64,000 bases of DNA from Pyrenochaeta sp. MPI-SDFR-AT-0127 (GCA_020747015.1 JAGTJM010000028.1:124001-188000); one strand, 5' to 3'; counted from the stretch's first letter, positions 44,958-57,820 are shown. A program made the numbers and translations. The notes: generated from the letters alone by a model not told the origin.

Positions 44958-45684
44958 TGAGAGCAGCAGAGCCACACATGAGATGAGGGATATTATAGCC
45001 CAGCGTTGGATGCAGGAAAACCTAACAGTACTGGGATATGATAGTCCCAAAACAAATTATGCGTGGCTAGTCTTCTTCTCTGCAGAAGAAACGTCTACAA
45101 ACAGCCAAACCCAGCCTTATCCGACTATCTGCGCCCCCCACGTGCTCTCCACACGCACCACATGCTGAATGCTTTGAAACATCGAAGTAGGTAGGATAAA
45201 CAAAATAGATACAGAAAAAAAAAAGATGTTGGCGCCAAGAACGCCAAATATGAAATGGGTGGGGATATTCATAAAGGTCTAGTGTACACATGCCCAAAAC
45301 TGCCCTTGGTTCGTAAAGATAATGATATTCATATCCAGCCTGTGCTCCTTGCACTATAAAAACATTGTGAAATGTTTGACATGCCCTTCCTCCATCCTGT
45401 ACGCTGCACTAGTCGTGTGTAGGTATCATCAGTTGCAAATCGTTAAAAGGCGCTTGTTGAATGCAAAACACCTTGAATCCAAACGTATTCGAGAAAGAAA
45501 CGAGTACGAAGCCTCTTCGAGATATGCGTTGCGTGATGTGGGGGTGCCGTTGCATTGCTTCTTCCCCTCTTTTGCTCCTAATTCCTAGCTCTTTGCTTCG
45601 CTACTTTGAGTCTATTGGAGACTTCACCTGCGCCTTGATCCTGTTCTGTGACTGTCGTAGATCTTGAGCCCTCTAGTCACCATT
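44958..45684. other. 3' intergenic region
   Basis: About 730 bp between the small plus-strand gene and the PKA gene (minus). No gene seen. Confidence 0.45.
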
Positions 45685-47226
45685 CTAGAAGTCTTTGAAA
45701 AACTCCTCCCACTTATCGCTTAGTTCCTTTGTATATGGCTCTCTTCTGTCACTTTCTGGTTCATACTCGTCGAAATTCCGTGTGTCTGCGGGTCCTCTGA
45801 GATGCGGTACGATTGGACCGTTCACTTCGCGATTGTAGAGTTTGTCCCAGTCGATCTTGGCGAACCATGGGTGCGATTTTACGCGCTGGGCACCGCCAGA
45901 TATGTTGCCGAGGCGCTTTGAGGTATCGACAGTGCAGAGACCTGAAATCAGGTCGCGGGCGTCAGCGGACATGGCGGACGGGAAGCGAACGCGTCCTTCT
46001 ACGATCCTAGCAAGATTGTTAATAAGCATATCATGTCAAAAGGCAATTCTGGCGTACTGTTCGTAGATCTTCATCGGGTTTTGGTCCCAAAATGGTGGTT
46101 GGCCAACAAGAAATTCGTATACTAGGATGCCAAATGCCCACCAATCGACTGCAGTTCCATGGCCTGCTTCCTGTCAGTTTGGCCCAGCTTTGTGGTTCGC
46201 AGAAGGTACCTGTGTTCCTTATGACCTCGGGTGCCAGGTACTCGGGTGTACCGCAAAGTGTGTAGGTCTCTCCTGTCCAGCCATTAGCCACGGTCCCGGT
46301 CACTTCACCATTGCATCACCTACTATTCTCCACTTTCTTTGCGAACCCAAAATCGACCAACTTCAAGTGTCCTTCGGCATCGATGAGTATGTTCTCGGGC
46401 TTCAAGTCCCGATATGCCACTCCTTCTCTTTCGTGCAAGAACTCCAATATGAGGACAATCTCGGCGGCGTAAAATTGTGACGTGGGCTCGTTGAAGCGGC
46501 GCGCTCGTCGGAGGTAGCTGAACACTTCGCCTCCGGGGCAGTAGTCGAGCTGTCAAAACATGACTTGTCAGCAATTGGCCATGTGTGGGTCCAAAAACAA
46601 GTGGTAGCGTACCACCATGTAGAGCGAATCCAGCGATTGGAAGCTGGCAACCATGGTCGTTATGAACGGATGCCCGGCGACTTTGGCGAGGACATTGCGC
46701 TCGTTCCGGACGTGTTCGACTTGCTTGAGGCGGATCACTGAGACATGGCCATTAGCGGGAGCTGGTGGGTGAGACTGGACAGCTGGCGCATACCGTCGAC
46801 TTTGCGCAGGATCTTCAATGCGAACACTTTGTTCTCGTCGCCGTCTCTGGCGTCTTGCAGCCGCACCAGCCAGACGCGCGCAAATGTGCCTAAGATGTAG
46901 TCAGCAAGCCAGAGCAGCTCGCCTCATGCTGACTTGGGCGCACCGGTTCCCAGCGTCTTGATCAGCTCAAAGTCCTCCTCGCGCAGCACCTTTGACGAGT
47001 GGCCCACGACCTTCTTGTTCGGGTCTATGTCGATCTCGTCTGGGCTGAGGGTGTGCTTTTGCTCTTCCCACTGGGCCAGGGTGTGCTTCTCTTCCTCGCG
47101 CGGGCGGTCCATGGCCGAGTCGTTGCGGTCGTGCAGCGGCCCGGAGTGCTGCGACGGCGACGAGGCCTCCTTGCTCTCCCGGTGGTGCTGCATGGGGTGC
47201 AGCAGCTTGTGGACGGTAGTCGCCAT
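45685..47226 (-). CDS. cAMP-dependent protein kinase catalytic subunit (class II, PkaC2 type)
   Basis: AGC kinase released from the regulatory subunit by cAMP; controls growth, morphogenesis and nutrient sensing. Seven exons (47226-46944, 46889-46794, 46737-46613, 46549-46324, 46272-46210, 46163-46058, 46006-45685), introns 46-63 nt, 406 residues. Kinase motifs: LGTGTFARVWLVR loop, Lys in FALKILRKVD, YRDLKPENIL, DFGFAKKVEN, activation loop ETYTLCGTPEYLAPEV with the PDK1-site Thr, WWAFGILVYEFLVGQPPFWD. The C-terminal AGC tail ends EEFFKDF (hydrophobic motif). The LDYCPGGEVFSYLRRARRF and ISGGAQRVKSHPWF features place it with the second fungal PKA catalytic class rather than the main PkaC1/CPKA; this class call is from memory. 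The N-terminus is short. Confidence 0.9.
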
Positions 47227-48225
47227 GGTGGTGGGTGGTGGGTGGGGAGGAGCGAGCGAAGGGGTGGTGGGTTTTGTTCCTTACTCAGATGCCGCAGCAG
47301 CACGGCATGGCAGCAGGGCAGAGGCAGAGGCACAGGCACGGGCAGCGGGTCAATCGTGCTGGTATGGTCGGGGCGAGCGTAGTGTCTACGAGTCGGCCTG
47401 CGGTTTGGCGGAGCGGCCGGGCATGTCGCAGCATTCAACCACGGGCAAGGGGCAGGGCGATATAAAGGCCTGGCGCGACAGGTGGATGGCGGGGGGGTTA
47501 CCTGAGGCGCAATCCTCCCCAAGAGATGACGCACCAGGCGTGGGGAACCTGCAACAAAGCCGACCCAGCCCTTGATACCTTGAAGGGGGCCTGCGCCCAT
47601 CGGCCGCTGGGGACGCCCTCACCAATTGCTGCCATGGTCTGCACGTGGAGCTTGCCAATTACTCGGGCAGCCGTGTTTCGGAGTCGTGGTGCAACGCGCA
47701 CTGGCAATTAACCCTTAATCACCGTCACACCCCTCGAGCTTCAGCTTCCCATGCCAGATGCCGCCCTTGTCTGGCACCCGTCCTCGCGTAGCCCGTGCTG
47801 CAGCTGGCTTGACACGGCCATGGCAGATGCCAGTCGGTCTCCGGCGCGCTCAAGGGCGCCACTCATCATGGCTCGGGCCTGCAGAGCGACGAACCGTGGT
47901 TATACCAAACACCCATCAACGCTGATTGCTGCCAGTTTTGCCGAGATTCTGCCCTCGGCTGTCCTGCCAATGTTCCTATTGATATTGTTTATTTCTCATA
48001 CAAGGCCCAAAATGATGCCCAACAGCCGCTATGCACATGTTACACATAACATTCACAGGAGCCCTCCCACTCCGCGCTGACTGCCTTGACCTTTGCAATT
48101 AGGTATGCGGCCCGTGTCAGCTTTAGCTCTGCTTCACTCCCGGTTCCCGAACTCCAATATGTTGCGTGCTCATCCAACTATTCTACACCAAGTAGTCGTA
48201 CAAATAACCGACAGCGCAGCCGTCC
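47227..48225. other. Upstream region of the PKA gene
   Basis: 1.0 kb between two minus-strand genes. GC-rich near the PKA start. Open frames of 60-110 codons look like shadows without motifs. No gene called. Confidence 0.45.
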
Positions 48226-49121
48226 TCAGCCACTCGCTCGCGTGTTCAAAATGAGAGCGACAATGAGCCTAGACGAGTTAGCGCAGCTGTGGCTTATTTA
48301 TGGATTTCTGAGATGCCGGTAGAGACAATGTAAGATCAAATGGCGGTCAGGATAGCTCCAAATAGAGAACGCTTGACCGGATATCTGACAGACGTGGTAT
48401 TGGAGCGGCGACTCACCCGTATAGACCCAGCACTTCTGCGAAAATGAGAATCAGGACCATGCCGACGAAGATTCTTGATTGGCGCATGAATGAGCGTACA
48501 CCCTGCTGATATTAGTATATGACTGGTACTGGTACTGGTACTGGACCAACGTACAGCGTCTCCCACGATACCAATTGCATAGCCTGCAGCGAGGCCTGAC
48601 AAGCCGACTGACAGTCCAGCAGCCATGTGCATGAACCCGGCATACAGAGAGTAGTGCGTGTCAGGCGGCGGCTTGATGTCGCTGGCGATGAGGACTGATA
48701 TAACGAGGGCATACACGGCCAAAATACCCGACATGACAATGGGGATGAGGGACTGCAGTAGTTAGTCGTAGCTCTAGCATGGCAAATAGCGAGTGCATGC
48801 CTTCATGATGAGGTCTGGTCGGTAGGTTCCAATACCAGCAATGCCAATGCCGGCTTTTGCTGTGCCATAGGCAGCTCCCATGCCTGCCCTCCATTAGCTT
48901 CCGCACCGTGTACCATCGAGGGCTGGGGGGTTCGTACATCCAAATATCATCTGACCGAGGTTCGCATGTCAGTTCAAAAGCTACACGGGCAACGGGGACT
49001 CACTGCAAAGGCGATGCCGCTCTGTGTTCCGTTAGCTATGAAGTCATCGACGTCTGGCGACACTCACCATGCCAAAGAAGGGCGCGAAGCTGGGCGTCAG
49101 ATTTTCCAGCTGTGAAGACAT
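48226..49121 (-). CDS. VMA11: V-type proton ATPase subunit c' (Vma11 proteolipid)
   Basis: Membrane proteolipid of the V-ATPase c-ring that carries protons across vacuolar and other endomembranes. Seven exons: 49121-49068, 49021-49004, 48950-48938, 48883-48801, 48752-48555, 48502-48417, 48268-48226; 164 residues, the family length. The start MSSQLENLTPSFAPFFGM precedes four transmembrane helices. Key segments are GAAYGTAKAGIGIAGIGTYR, PDLIMKSLIPIVMSGILAVY, LSVGLSGLAAGYAIGIVGDA and LILIFAEVLGLYG, with the proton-carrying Glu in the last. IAGIGT and LIMKSLIP favour c' (Vma11) over c (Vma3). Exons 2 and 3 are only 18 and 13 nt. Intron 4 begins GC instead of GT. The last intron is 148 nt, and without it the end LIVALILNTRASG is lost. 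Confidence 0.93.
48522..48545 (+). repeat. Hexamer tandem repeat in a VMA11 intron
   Basis: Four units of ACTGGT (the last imperfect) lie inside the 52-nt intron 5 of VMA11. Confidence 0.8.
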
Positions 49122-49686
49122 GATGCCTGCTCCTCGAATCTGTGCGGGGGCTTAGGGGGTAGAGTCGAAGGTCGCAGCGGTGTGGTGGTGATGCGTCGAA
49201 GACAGTTGGGATCCAGCGAGGCCCGTCCGTGAAGATGATATGCACGCCAAGCTCCCGGAACCAAACACCTGCACCACCTGGACACCACACGCCTCTCTGC
49301 GAGCCGCCCACGAATCCCCCAGACTGTTCCTCCGCCCCTGTCCCCCATTTCTACTCTCTACACACACGACCGCCAGCGCTGCCGTCTTCACACAGCGACC
49401 GCAGCCCCTCGTTGGGCTGTCCAGTCCCAACACTTCCGGATCCTGCCCCAGGACATTTCCAGCACCCCGCGGCACGGCACCCTGCCGCTCGTGACTCTGC
49501 TCGCCGAGGAAACAGACACGCTCACTTTGACCATACACGGCTCTGGCCTGACCTCTTGCCTAGTCGCTGTCGACCCTCCCTCGCCGGTCCCGCCCCCCGC
49601 AGAGAGTCTTGTAAAGCCCTTCACGGCCACACGACAAGTGCGGATGCACACGCAAAGCTAGGAAACTCTGCGATTGAAGAGGCTCC
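49122..49686. promoter_or_regulatory. Divergent promoter, VMA11 and Rho-GEF genes
   Basis: About 565 bp between two divergent starts, C/T-rich on the plus strand as is usual for fungal leaders. No specific factor site is claimed. Confidence 0.5.
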
Positions 49687-52600
49687 ATGGCGGACTACGG
49701 CAATCAGCAGCGGGGAGACTTTGCGCGCGGCCCCAACAACGGCCAGCCCACGGGAGCAAGGGACGCGGCCTTTGCAAACATCTTCGGCGCCAACCCAGCC
49801 CTGGCCGGCCGCTCGCAGACGATGAACTCGCAGTCCCAGATGAGGATGCCCGACCGTGCGGCGACAATGTCTGCCCAGACTGCGGACATGATGCAGCGCG
49901 CACCCCCCATGCGGCAGCCAGTCAATGGTTATGATCGGCGGCCCCATCCGCAGTACGATCCGCGCACTGGAGCCAATTCTGGGGAGCAGCGCCCGATGGA
50001 CCCGCCAAATCACTACAACCGCCCAATGCCTAATGGCTATGCCCCAAATTCGCGGTATTCGGAAGGGCAGCAGCAGCAGCAGCAGCCACAGCGCCAGCCC
50101 CAACCGCAATATCTGCCCCCACCGCTTCGTCCAGAACGCCAGCCCTACGGACAGCCACAGCGATTCGACCCAAGAACTTCTCCACCAGGGCAGCCTCCAT
50201 TCAACAAGCCCATTCCCCATCGTTTTCCCGGCCCGCCTGGCCCAGGCATGAACTCTGATCCGTATCGTTCGCAGTCCCTTGCTTTGAACCCCCGTCCGCA
50301 ATTCAACCCGGGTGGCCCAATGCACCCTTCGCAAGCAAACACATTTCGACAGCAGCCATATATGAACCATATGGCGAGAACAACAGCGCAAGGTCGTGTG
50401 GTCCCAGAGCGGCCTGATGAACGAACAATGTCCATGACCTCGTACACGAGAGAACCCGAACACTCGCAAACAATGAGCGGAAGAGTGATCCCCAATCGCA
50501 GGCGAGAGTCTGGGGGAGCAGAGATGTCGCCGGACGGACAGAGGCCACCACCATCTGCTCAGTCGTCTATGAGTGGTGGCCCGCCAATCAAAGCAAGAAA
50601 TACTAGTCTGGGCAGCATTCCTCCTCAGCCAAGGACCATGTCTATGGCTTCCACAGTTGTCGCTCCTTCAGAACGCACCGACACAATGTCATCCTCCATG
50701 ACGCGACCCAGTTCAACCCAGACAGTGAACAGCAACAACAGGACGTCTAGTCAGTCGCAAAATGGCCAAGGTGGAGTTCCTGCTGCTCAACGACGCGCCC
50801 CTCTTGTATACCCTGCGCTTCTATCTCGCGTTGCCGAGACCTTCCAGGACAGAGTGGCCCTTGCAGAGAGGGAGAAAGACGGACTTGTATACAAGAGTGC
50901 CTTCACCGGTGCAGAGGCAGTTGATCTCATCTCATTTATCATCAAGACTACGGATCGCAATCTGGCATTGCTCCTGGGCAGGTCCCTGGACGCACAAAAG
51001 TTTTTTCACGATGTGACGTACGCGCACCGATTGCGAGACTCGACCAACGAGATTTATCAATTCCGAGAGACTGTAGTGGAAGACAAGTCGGAGATTAACG
51101 GTGTCTTTACCCTCCTGACTGAATGCTACTCGCCAACATGTACGAGGGATCGTTTGTGTTACTCAATCGCCTGCCCTCGCCGCCTCGAGCAACAGGCCCG
51201 TCTTAACATGCGGATCCAGCCTGGCCTCAAACGGGAAGAATCTCGGGCAAGTTTGCATGAAGAGAAGGAACAGGAAGAACAGAAACTTTGGATCAATACC
51301 GTGCCCAAAGAGGTCTCTGAGAGCGTATCGGAGAAGGAGCAGAAGCGTCAAGAGGTCATCTCTGAGCTCATGTACACCGAACGCGATTTCGTCAAGGATC
51401 TTGAGTATCTCCGGGACTTCTGGATGAAGCCTCTTCGAAATCCCCAGACTTCCCCAATTCCGGAACATCGCCGCGAGAAATTTGTTCGCACAGTCTTCTC
51501 CAACTGCCAAGAAGTTTACATGGTCAACTCTCGCATGGCGGAGGCTTTTACAAGACGGCAGCAGAAAGAACCTGTAGTACGGAACGTTGGAGACATCTTC
51601 TTGGAGTATGTGCCGCACTTCAGTCCCTTCATCAAGTATGGCGCAAACCAGCTCTTCGGTAAGTACGAGTTTGAGCATGAGAAGCGCACAAACAACAACT
51701 TTGCAAAATTTGTCGACGAAGTGGAGCGGATGAAGGAATCAAGAAAGCTGGAACTGAACGGATATCTTACGAAGCCCACGACAAGATTGGCTAGGTACCC
51801 ACTGCTACTGGAAAACATTGTCAAGTACACGGCAGATGACAATCCGGATAAGCAAGATATTCCAAAGGTAATTGCGATTATCAAGGACACGCTGTCAAAG
51901 GTCAACGTAGAGTCTGGAAAGGCAGAAAACCACTTCAACTTGATGCAGCTCAACAAGGACCTCAAATTCCGACCGGGAGAGTTTGTGGATCTGAAGTTGA
52001 CCGATGAGAATCGCCAGCTGGTTTTCAAGGGCAACCTGAAGAAAACACCGACCGAAGCTACCGGCGATATCACTTGCTACCTATTCGATCACGCCGTCCT
52101 ACTTGTCCGGGCGAAGACTGTGAACAAGCGTGAGGAACAGAAGGTCTACAAGAAACCCATACCACTCGAACTCCTTGTGATTACACAGATGGAAGACATA
52201 TTTCCCAAATTGGGAATCGCAAAACGGCCATCGGCAAATTTGATCGGTGCGAGGGCAATTGCTGCTGCCACGCCGCGAAACGACGCCACTAAACAGCAAG
52301 GATACCCGATTACCTTCAAGCATCTTGGGAAGGGCGGCTATGAGTTGACCTTGTTCGCTAGTACCCCAATTTCCCAGCAAAAGTGGATGGAGCATATCGA
52401 GTCGCAACAACGAAGCTTGAGGGAACGCAGCAATATCTTTACCAAGACCATCCTTAACGAGGGCTTCTTTTCACCAGCCATCAGAGTTACTTGCGCTTGT
52501 CCTCTCGGTAAGTCTTTCATCGACCAACTCTGTGTTCTTATACTGATCCACATTAGATGGCGGTCGCAAATTGGCTCTTGGAACGGATGCCGGTGTTTAC

Positions 52601-53584
52601 GTTGTCGAACGAAAGCCGAAAGATTCCTCTTCCAGGCCTCGCCGCGTTCTGGATTGCAAAGGCGTCACCCAGATTGACGTTCTCGAGCAACATCAGATTG
52701 TGCTTGTCTTGGCTGACAAGACTTTGTACTCTTATTCATCCGAAGCTTTGGACCCAGACGAGGCCCAGGCAATTGCCAAACGGCCACGGAAGATTTGTCA
52801 CGCCAACTTCTTCAAGTCCGGCATCTGCCTTGGAAACCAACTGGTTGCCGCAGTCAAGACCTCTGCGCTCTCGACAACTATCAAGGTATACGAGCCGAAA
52901 GAAAACATGGCCAACAAGGCGAAGAAATCTGGTTTTGCAAAGATGCTCTCTCAAGGACAAGATCAACTCAAGCCCTACAAGGAGTTCTACATTCCTACCG
53001 AATCCACATCGATACACTTCTTGCGTTCCAAGCTCTGTGTTGGCTGCGCACGCGGCTTCGAAGTGGTCAGTCTCGAGACGCTCGAGACGCAGTCTCTGCT
53101 GGATCAAGCAGACACTTCGCTCGACTTCGTTGTGCGGAAGGAGAACATCAAGCCTATTCACATCGAACGTATGGCAAGCGAGTTCTTGCTGTGCTACACC
53201 GATTACTCCTTCTTCGTCAATCGCAACGGCTGGCGAGCACGACCGGATTGGAAGATTACTTGGGAAGGCACTCCACAAGCTTTTGCAATTTTCAATCCGT
53301 ATATTCTAGCCTTCGAACCAAGCTTCATTGAGATACGTCATATGGAGAGTGGTGGTCTGATACATATCATTACAGCGAAGAATATCAGGTGGTTGCACAC
53401 GTCAACAAGAGAGGTATGTCAGAAAATTGAAGACTTTGGTTGCTATGGTACTAACATATGTCAGATACTATACTCTTATGAAGATGAGTTGGGCAATGAT
53501 GTCATCGCCAGCTTGGACTTCTGGCAAACTGCCAATGGAGGAAAGCAGTCCATGGATCAACACCGCGCCTTAGAGAAGAGCTAA
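49687..53584 (+). CDS. Rho guanine nucleotide exchange factor, Rom1/Rom2 type
   Basis: Activates Rho1-type GTPase at the cell cortex, feeding Pkc1/cell-wall-integrity signalling and glucan synthase. Three exons (49687-52507, 52557-53413, 53465-53584), introns 49 and 51 nt, 1265 residues. Residues 1-365 are Gln/Pro/Ser/Met-rich and disordered. A DEP domain lies about 370-465 (LVYPALLSRVAETFQDRVAL, GAEAVDLISFII). The DH domain is about 553-750 (RQEVISELMYTERDFVKDLE, LNGYLTKPTTRLARYPLLLE). A PH domain covers about 770-910. The CNH domain runs from about 940 to the end (GGRKLALGTDAGVYV, EIRHMESGGLIHII). Domain order DEP-DH-PH-CNH is that of fungal Rom2/RgfA. The last intron is in frame without a stop, so its retention would add 17 residues in the CNH domain. 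Confidence 0.93.
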
Positions 53585-54661
53585 GCGCGGCCGACTTTGT
53601 ACGGAGTTCCATCACGTCGAGCCATTGTTGGCACTCCCAAACTGCAGCGACGAGATAGCCGTGCCCGGCACAGGTTTGGTAGATCCATCCCGCCGGCCAG
53701 TCCCGCTCTGTATCGGGGCTACACACCTCCTTCAGGTCCCTGCCATCATGACGATAACGTCTCATGTCCCGTAAGACGATGTGTGTCCCCAAATGCGTAG
53801 CTGAAGCTCCGAGTATACTGAGCCGGGGATTTCGCTTCACATATACTCCATTCTCAAGAGTGAGGGCGGGGGCTTCTTTGTACCATATTCATCACTACTT
53901 TTTGTAAGGCTTCCTGGTGGTTTGACGCTTGACGGGGGCGAGATATCTGGAGCGTTTTCCCTTTCTTCCTTTTTTCCCACTTTGAAAGACGATGAGTATG
54001 GATATGTTTTGAAAGAGCGAATTTAGCGAGCCCGTTTTTTGCAGGCCAAGCCATCTTATCTAGGTATCGAGATAAAGTGTTGGCACAATGTGATGTGAAT
54101 GATTATCAGTACTCCTAGCTTTTCTCCCCTGCCGTTGAAGAATCGCAATGCACTGAGGTTTCCTTGGGTAGTTGTTTATATCGCATTCGCCGAACGCTAG
54201 TCTATTTCCTTACTTGGTAACTGAATCGTCAGACCGACTGAAAATCGCCTAGCCAGATCCTATACGCGTAGCTAGAAAGTTCGTTGTGGGCTCTGGGCTC
54301 TCGATTCCCGATCGGACGTTTTTGGTGGGCTCAGCCTGCGAAGAACCACTAGCGGTGCCAGCGGGTAACGAGTTCCATGACCAAACTTGTCGCATAAAAA
54401 AGGCAGCGCCGAACTACATCTAGAATATTTTTTTCCCCCAGATTTGTATCCTCACATTCAGTGACTGGTTTGGTATTGAATCTCAAGTCTTTGATTCGTG
54501 TTCTAATCTTTTCGTCCTTAGTTTCAATTTCGTCTGAGACCCGGGGGGAGAGGTATCGCTTCTACTTTTCCGCGCAAGACGGAGTCACTCAAACGCGGGA
54601 ATTTACAGCTGTGGGGATCAGTGTCGTGGAGATATTAAACAGTGCGGTTCAGCTATATAAT
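53585..54661. other. Intergenic region
   Basis: 1.08 kb between two plus-strand genes. No gene seen. The frame of the next gene is open upstream to 54461, but the best start is the ATG at 54662. Confidence 0.45.
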
Positions 54662-55756
54662 ATGGCGAAGAAGGGCGTGCTCTGGGTGTCCTCACGCGTT
54701 GTGCATCCCGCGAGCCTCTCGGTCGAGAAGTTTTGTGAGTGGTATGAGAATGTAAGTATTTTTTTTTTCCTTAGGTTTATCACATATTGCGTATTCTTCC
54801 TTGAATTTTGAAGAGAGACAGGATATTCTTTTTTGAATGTCAATCAATTCATCTGAGGTAGACTTGAGATACTGAAAACCTTGGAATGGTATCACGATGA
54901 ACTAAAAATGATGAGTAAATACTAATATAAAACCAGACACATATTCAAGAAGTCCTCTCTCTTGCTGGTATACCAAGTGCAGTTCGCTATGAAGCTTTAC
55001 AGCCACAACCTGATGCGAAAGCGTGGAGTAATGAAGCACCATGGTTGGTACGAGACCCCTTTCTATTCCTGGATACATTACATCTCTACTTGGTGTTTCT
55101 CCATGTACAGTTCATTCCAAGTGCTAATCTCCCGCAGACAGTGTACGAAATGCCCGACATCGAGTACCGGAACACGGATGACTTCAAAAGCCTAGATGGT
55201 CAGAGTGAGCCTTCGCAGAACTTGTTGGAAGGTGTATTCAAAAATGCGCGGTTTGACACGCGGTTCTACGAGGAGGTGCAGGTATTCGAGAATGAAGGCG
55301 TGCAGAAAGGTCCGTAGCCATCCTTGTCGAGAAACGTAAATCTGAAGCTGGCGCCAATGCGTAGGTCAACACCGGTGCTTACGGTATGTAGGCCCAGCGA
55401 CATTCATCTTGTCCGCAGTGCTCCAGCCTGCTGCGGGCGCCGAACCCGACTTCGATGCCTGGTACCGGGAAGAGCACATTGCCATCCTCTCCCGTGCCCC
55501 AGGTTTCGTGCGCACGCGACGCTATGAGCTTGTGAGTGGCACGACTCTCGACAAGTTTAAGCGGGTTGAACCAGAAATCCCAAAGTACCTGGCTTTACAT
55601 GAGTTCGAGGGAGATGTATTGCCGTGGAAAGAACTAGGCGAGAGTGCGCAGACCGAATGGGCGAAAAGGGTAATGGGTGGTTTGGTAGGCGAGGAAGTTG
55701 GCTGGTATCGTTTGAAGAGGAAGTATGCAGAGAGTGAGTGGGGAAGCATTGGCTGA
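54662..55756 (+). CDS. EthD-like dimeric alpha/beta barrel protein
   Basis: Four exons: 54662-54751, 54937-55047, 55138-55309, 55392-55756; all GT-AG, 245 residues. The start MAKKGVLWVSSRVVHP leads directly into the domain. The fold is that of two EthD/DABB-like halves. The first half has LSVEKFCEWYENTHIQEVLS and AGIPSAVRYEAL. The second has GPATFILSAVLQPA, DFDAWYREEHIAILSRAPGF and RTRRYELVSG, where the W-Y-x-E-H-I signature is characteristic. Members are common in fungi with no assigned reaction; some bacterial EthD relatives belong to ether-degradation loci. Likely cytosolic. Its 3' end is only 75 bp from the convergent HET gene. Confidence 0.85.
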
Positions 55757-55831
55757 GTCAATGGGGCATGCGGAATGATTGCTGTGACCGGTGCTATTTG
55801 TAGAAGCCTAAAGTTGGACGAACGTCTGAGC

Positions 55832-57820
55832 TCATATGATCGTTATGCTACGTTCTTCGAGGGATTCAAGACTCGTATAGACGCGGCTCTCTTTTGTGTC
55901 CAGCAAAAAGATGCCAATCCACTGGTACTTTGCAGGATCTAATGAATATTGTTCGAGTACAAGCACACCAAGTTCCCAGGTGTGGGGAACAACAACGTCC
56001 ACCACTTTCGACTGACAAGAGTCTGTATAGACGCCAATACAAAGTATTTGTTCGTGAAGAGGCGTTGGGCTCTCGTCGCATATGTCAAGGAACGGTCCAC
56101 GGAGTTGAACTGTTTTATCTTTGCACGTGAGATGTGCCACTGCGTCCTCATTGCTGAATCTAATGGCTGCTGTTTCGAATTCCAATTTAGCTTCTACAAC
56201 TCTCCCTCTTAGCGTCAGCAAAGCACTTTTAAGCTGTCCAGATGCGTGTGCGACGACCTCTATCCTCTCGACCGAAGCCTTAGCCTGGCCATTGTCACAG
56301 TCTATATGGGCTACGTGTCGCATCGGCCGGCTTTGGCTTGCCCAACTCCAGCTAGGAGCTCGCCAATGGGTCGCAGGAGGTCCTATGGTGAAGCGTAGTG
56401 GATCAACCATCCATAACAGTTGAGGAATCAGCCTCTCCTTCCACAAGCCACAGGCAAGTGCATCGCCGTTCGTTTGGGATAATCTTTGTGCAATGCCTTG
56501 GATGGCCACAAGTTTATCTCCTGGAACGGTCATCTTCATCAAGCTATATCTTTCGCATAGTAGATTCCAGGTGTCGTACTGTTTATTATGCCACGCTTGT
56601 GTTACGTGACTGGTGTTAGTAGTGTCTGCGCCAGTAGTGTCGTTTTTGAGCAACAATAGCTTGGTGTGTACCGTCTTTGACGCATCCAACATCGGGACTG
56701 GGAGACTTTCGGGATATACGTCACTAGAAATGTTGGTGAGACATTCCCAGTACACCCCAGAACTTGTGAAGTGCATGATGCGTGTTGACAAAAGTCGTTC
56801 CTGCATGACCCATGCTCGTTCGTTGAGTGGGGCATTTTCAATGTCATTGCAGTACGAAAATCTGGGATAGAGAAGATACTTGGTCAGCCGTTGTGTTTTG
56901 CCAGTGAGCCCAAATTGGTCTGGTGCAAGCACCTCGAACGGCGCTGAGCAGTCGATATCGCGCCGGAATGATAGCCCGATAGACGAGTTATAGGCGCTCG
57001 TCGCTGCTATATTGCACAGAGCTGACGCATACACCTGTCGCATAGAAGCTGCTTCCGTGTGCCAATCAGATAAATCGTCCTGAAGTATGCACATGGAGTC
57101 TATCCACAGATAATCAACGTTGAGATGTTGACAGACCTCGACAGCCTCCCGAAACGTCTTCAGTAAGTCGCCAATAAGGACACCATCTATCAGTGACTGT
57201 TCGGATGCACGCGTTAATTTAATTGGCTGATAATCACCCCAACAATGTATAGCGTGAAGTAACAACCCGATGTGACTTGCTCCCTCGTCACAAGACTGAT
57301 TCGACTGCGAGACTGGCCCTTGAGATGAAGCAAACGTGTCGGCGTGAAACTACCGGAGAGATGATGATTGTTTTTACAAGCCGTATGCGAATTTAAACAG
57401 TCTCTGAACTTGGTCTCAAGGAACACGAGAGCGTTGTGGGAAAGAGTATGGGATGAGAGATCAGAGGACCGGGTATATTGAAAATGTGAACCTGGTAAAG
57501 AATGTTAATTGTTGAATTGGAATGCATCACACAAACGTACCAGAAAGAGGAGAGAGCTCAAGCCAGCCTATAATCCTAGTTGTCTCGAGCTCCATATAGA
57601 CCGTGAGACTGTATTCACCAGGGGATCTGATAGAGACATCGTACGTCACTTTCTTTGCAAGCGGAACAATTCCCTGAAGACGCGTGCGCCACATCCATGC
57701 GCATAGTCGACAGGCATCTATGATTATTGGGATATTGTGGCGCTCAAGACGCTTTCCATGGCACAGAGAAGGGAACAAACTAGAGCAATGGGCACAAAGT
57801 TGAGGTATCTCCGACGACAT
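55832..57820 (-). pseudogene. HET-domain protein gene with one frameshift
   Basis: Heterokaryon-incompatibility family; such proteins trigger growth arrest or cell death on non-self fusion. Exon 1 runs 57820-57541 (MSSEIPQLCAHCSSLFPSL, a Cys-rich head). A 49-nt intron leads to exon 2 from 57491, which continues open to 55832 apart from one frame change near 57255. There SLVTREQVTSGCYFTL ends in one frame and HCWGDYQPIKLT starts in the next, right at the conserved ALSHCWG block of the HET domain. Downstream the domain is well kept: CQHLNVDYLWIDSMCILQDD, VYASALCNIAATSA, PLNERAWVMQERLLSTR. A WRAPSWSWAS motif and a variable tail follow. A single missing base explains the break, so it is either a very young pseudogene or a sequencing error. 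Confidence 0.85.

Noticed and set aside
51163..52073. Minus-strand open frames opposite the Rho-GEF DH domain
   Set aside because: Antisense shadows of conserved coding sequence; no start context or motif.
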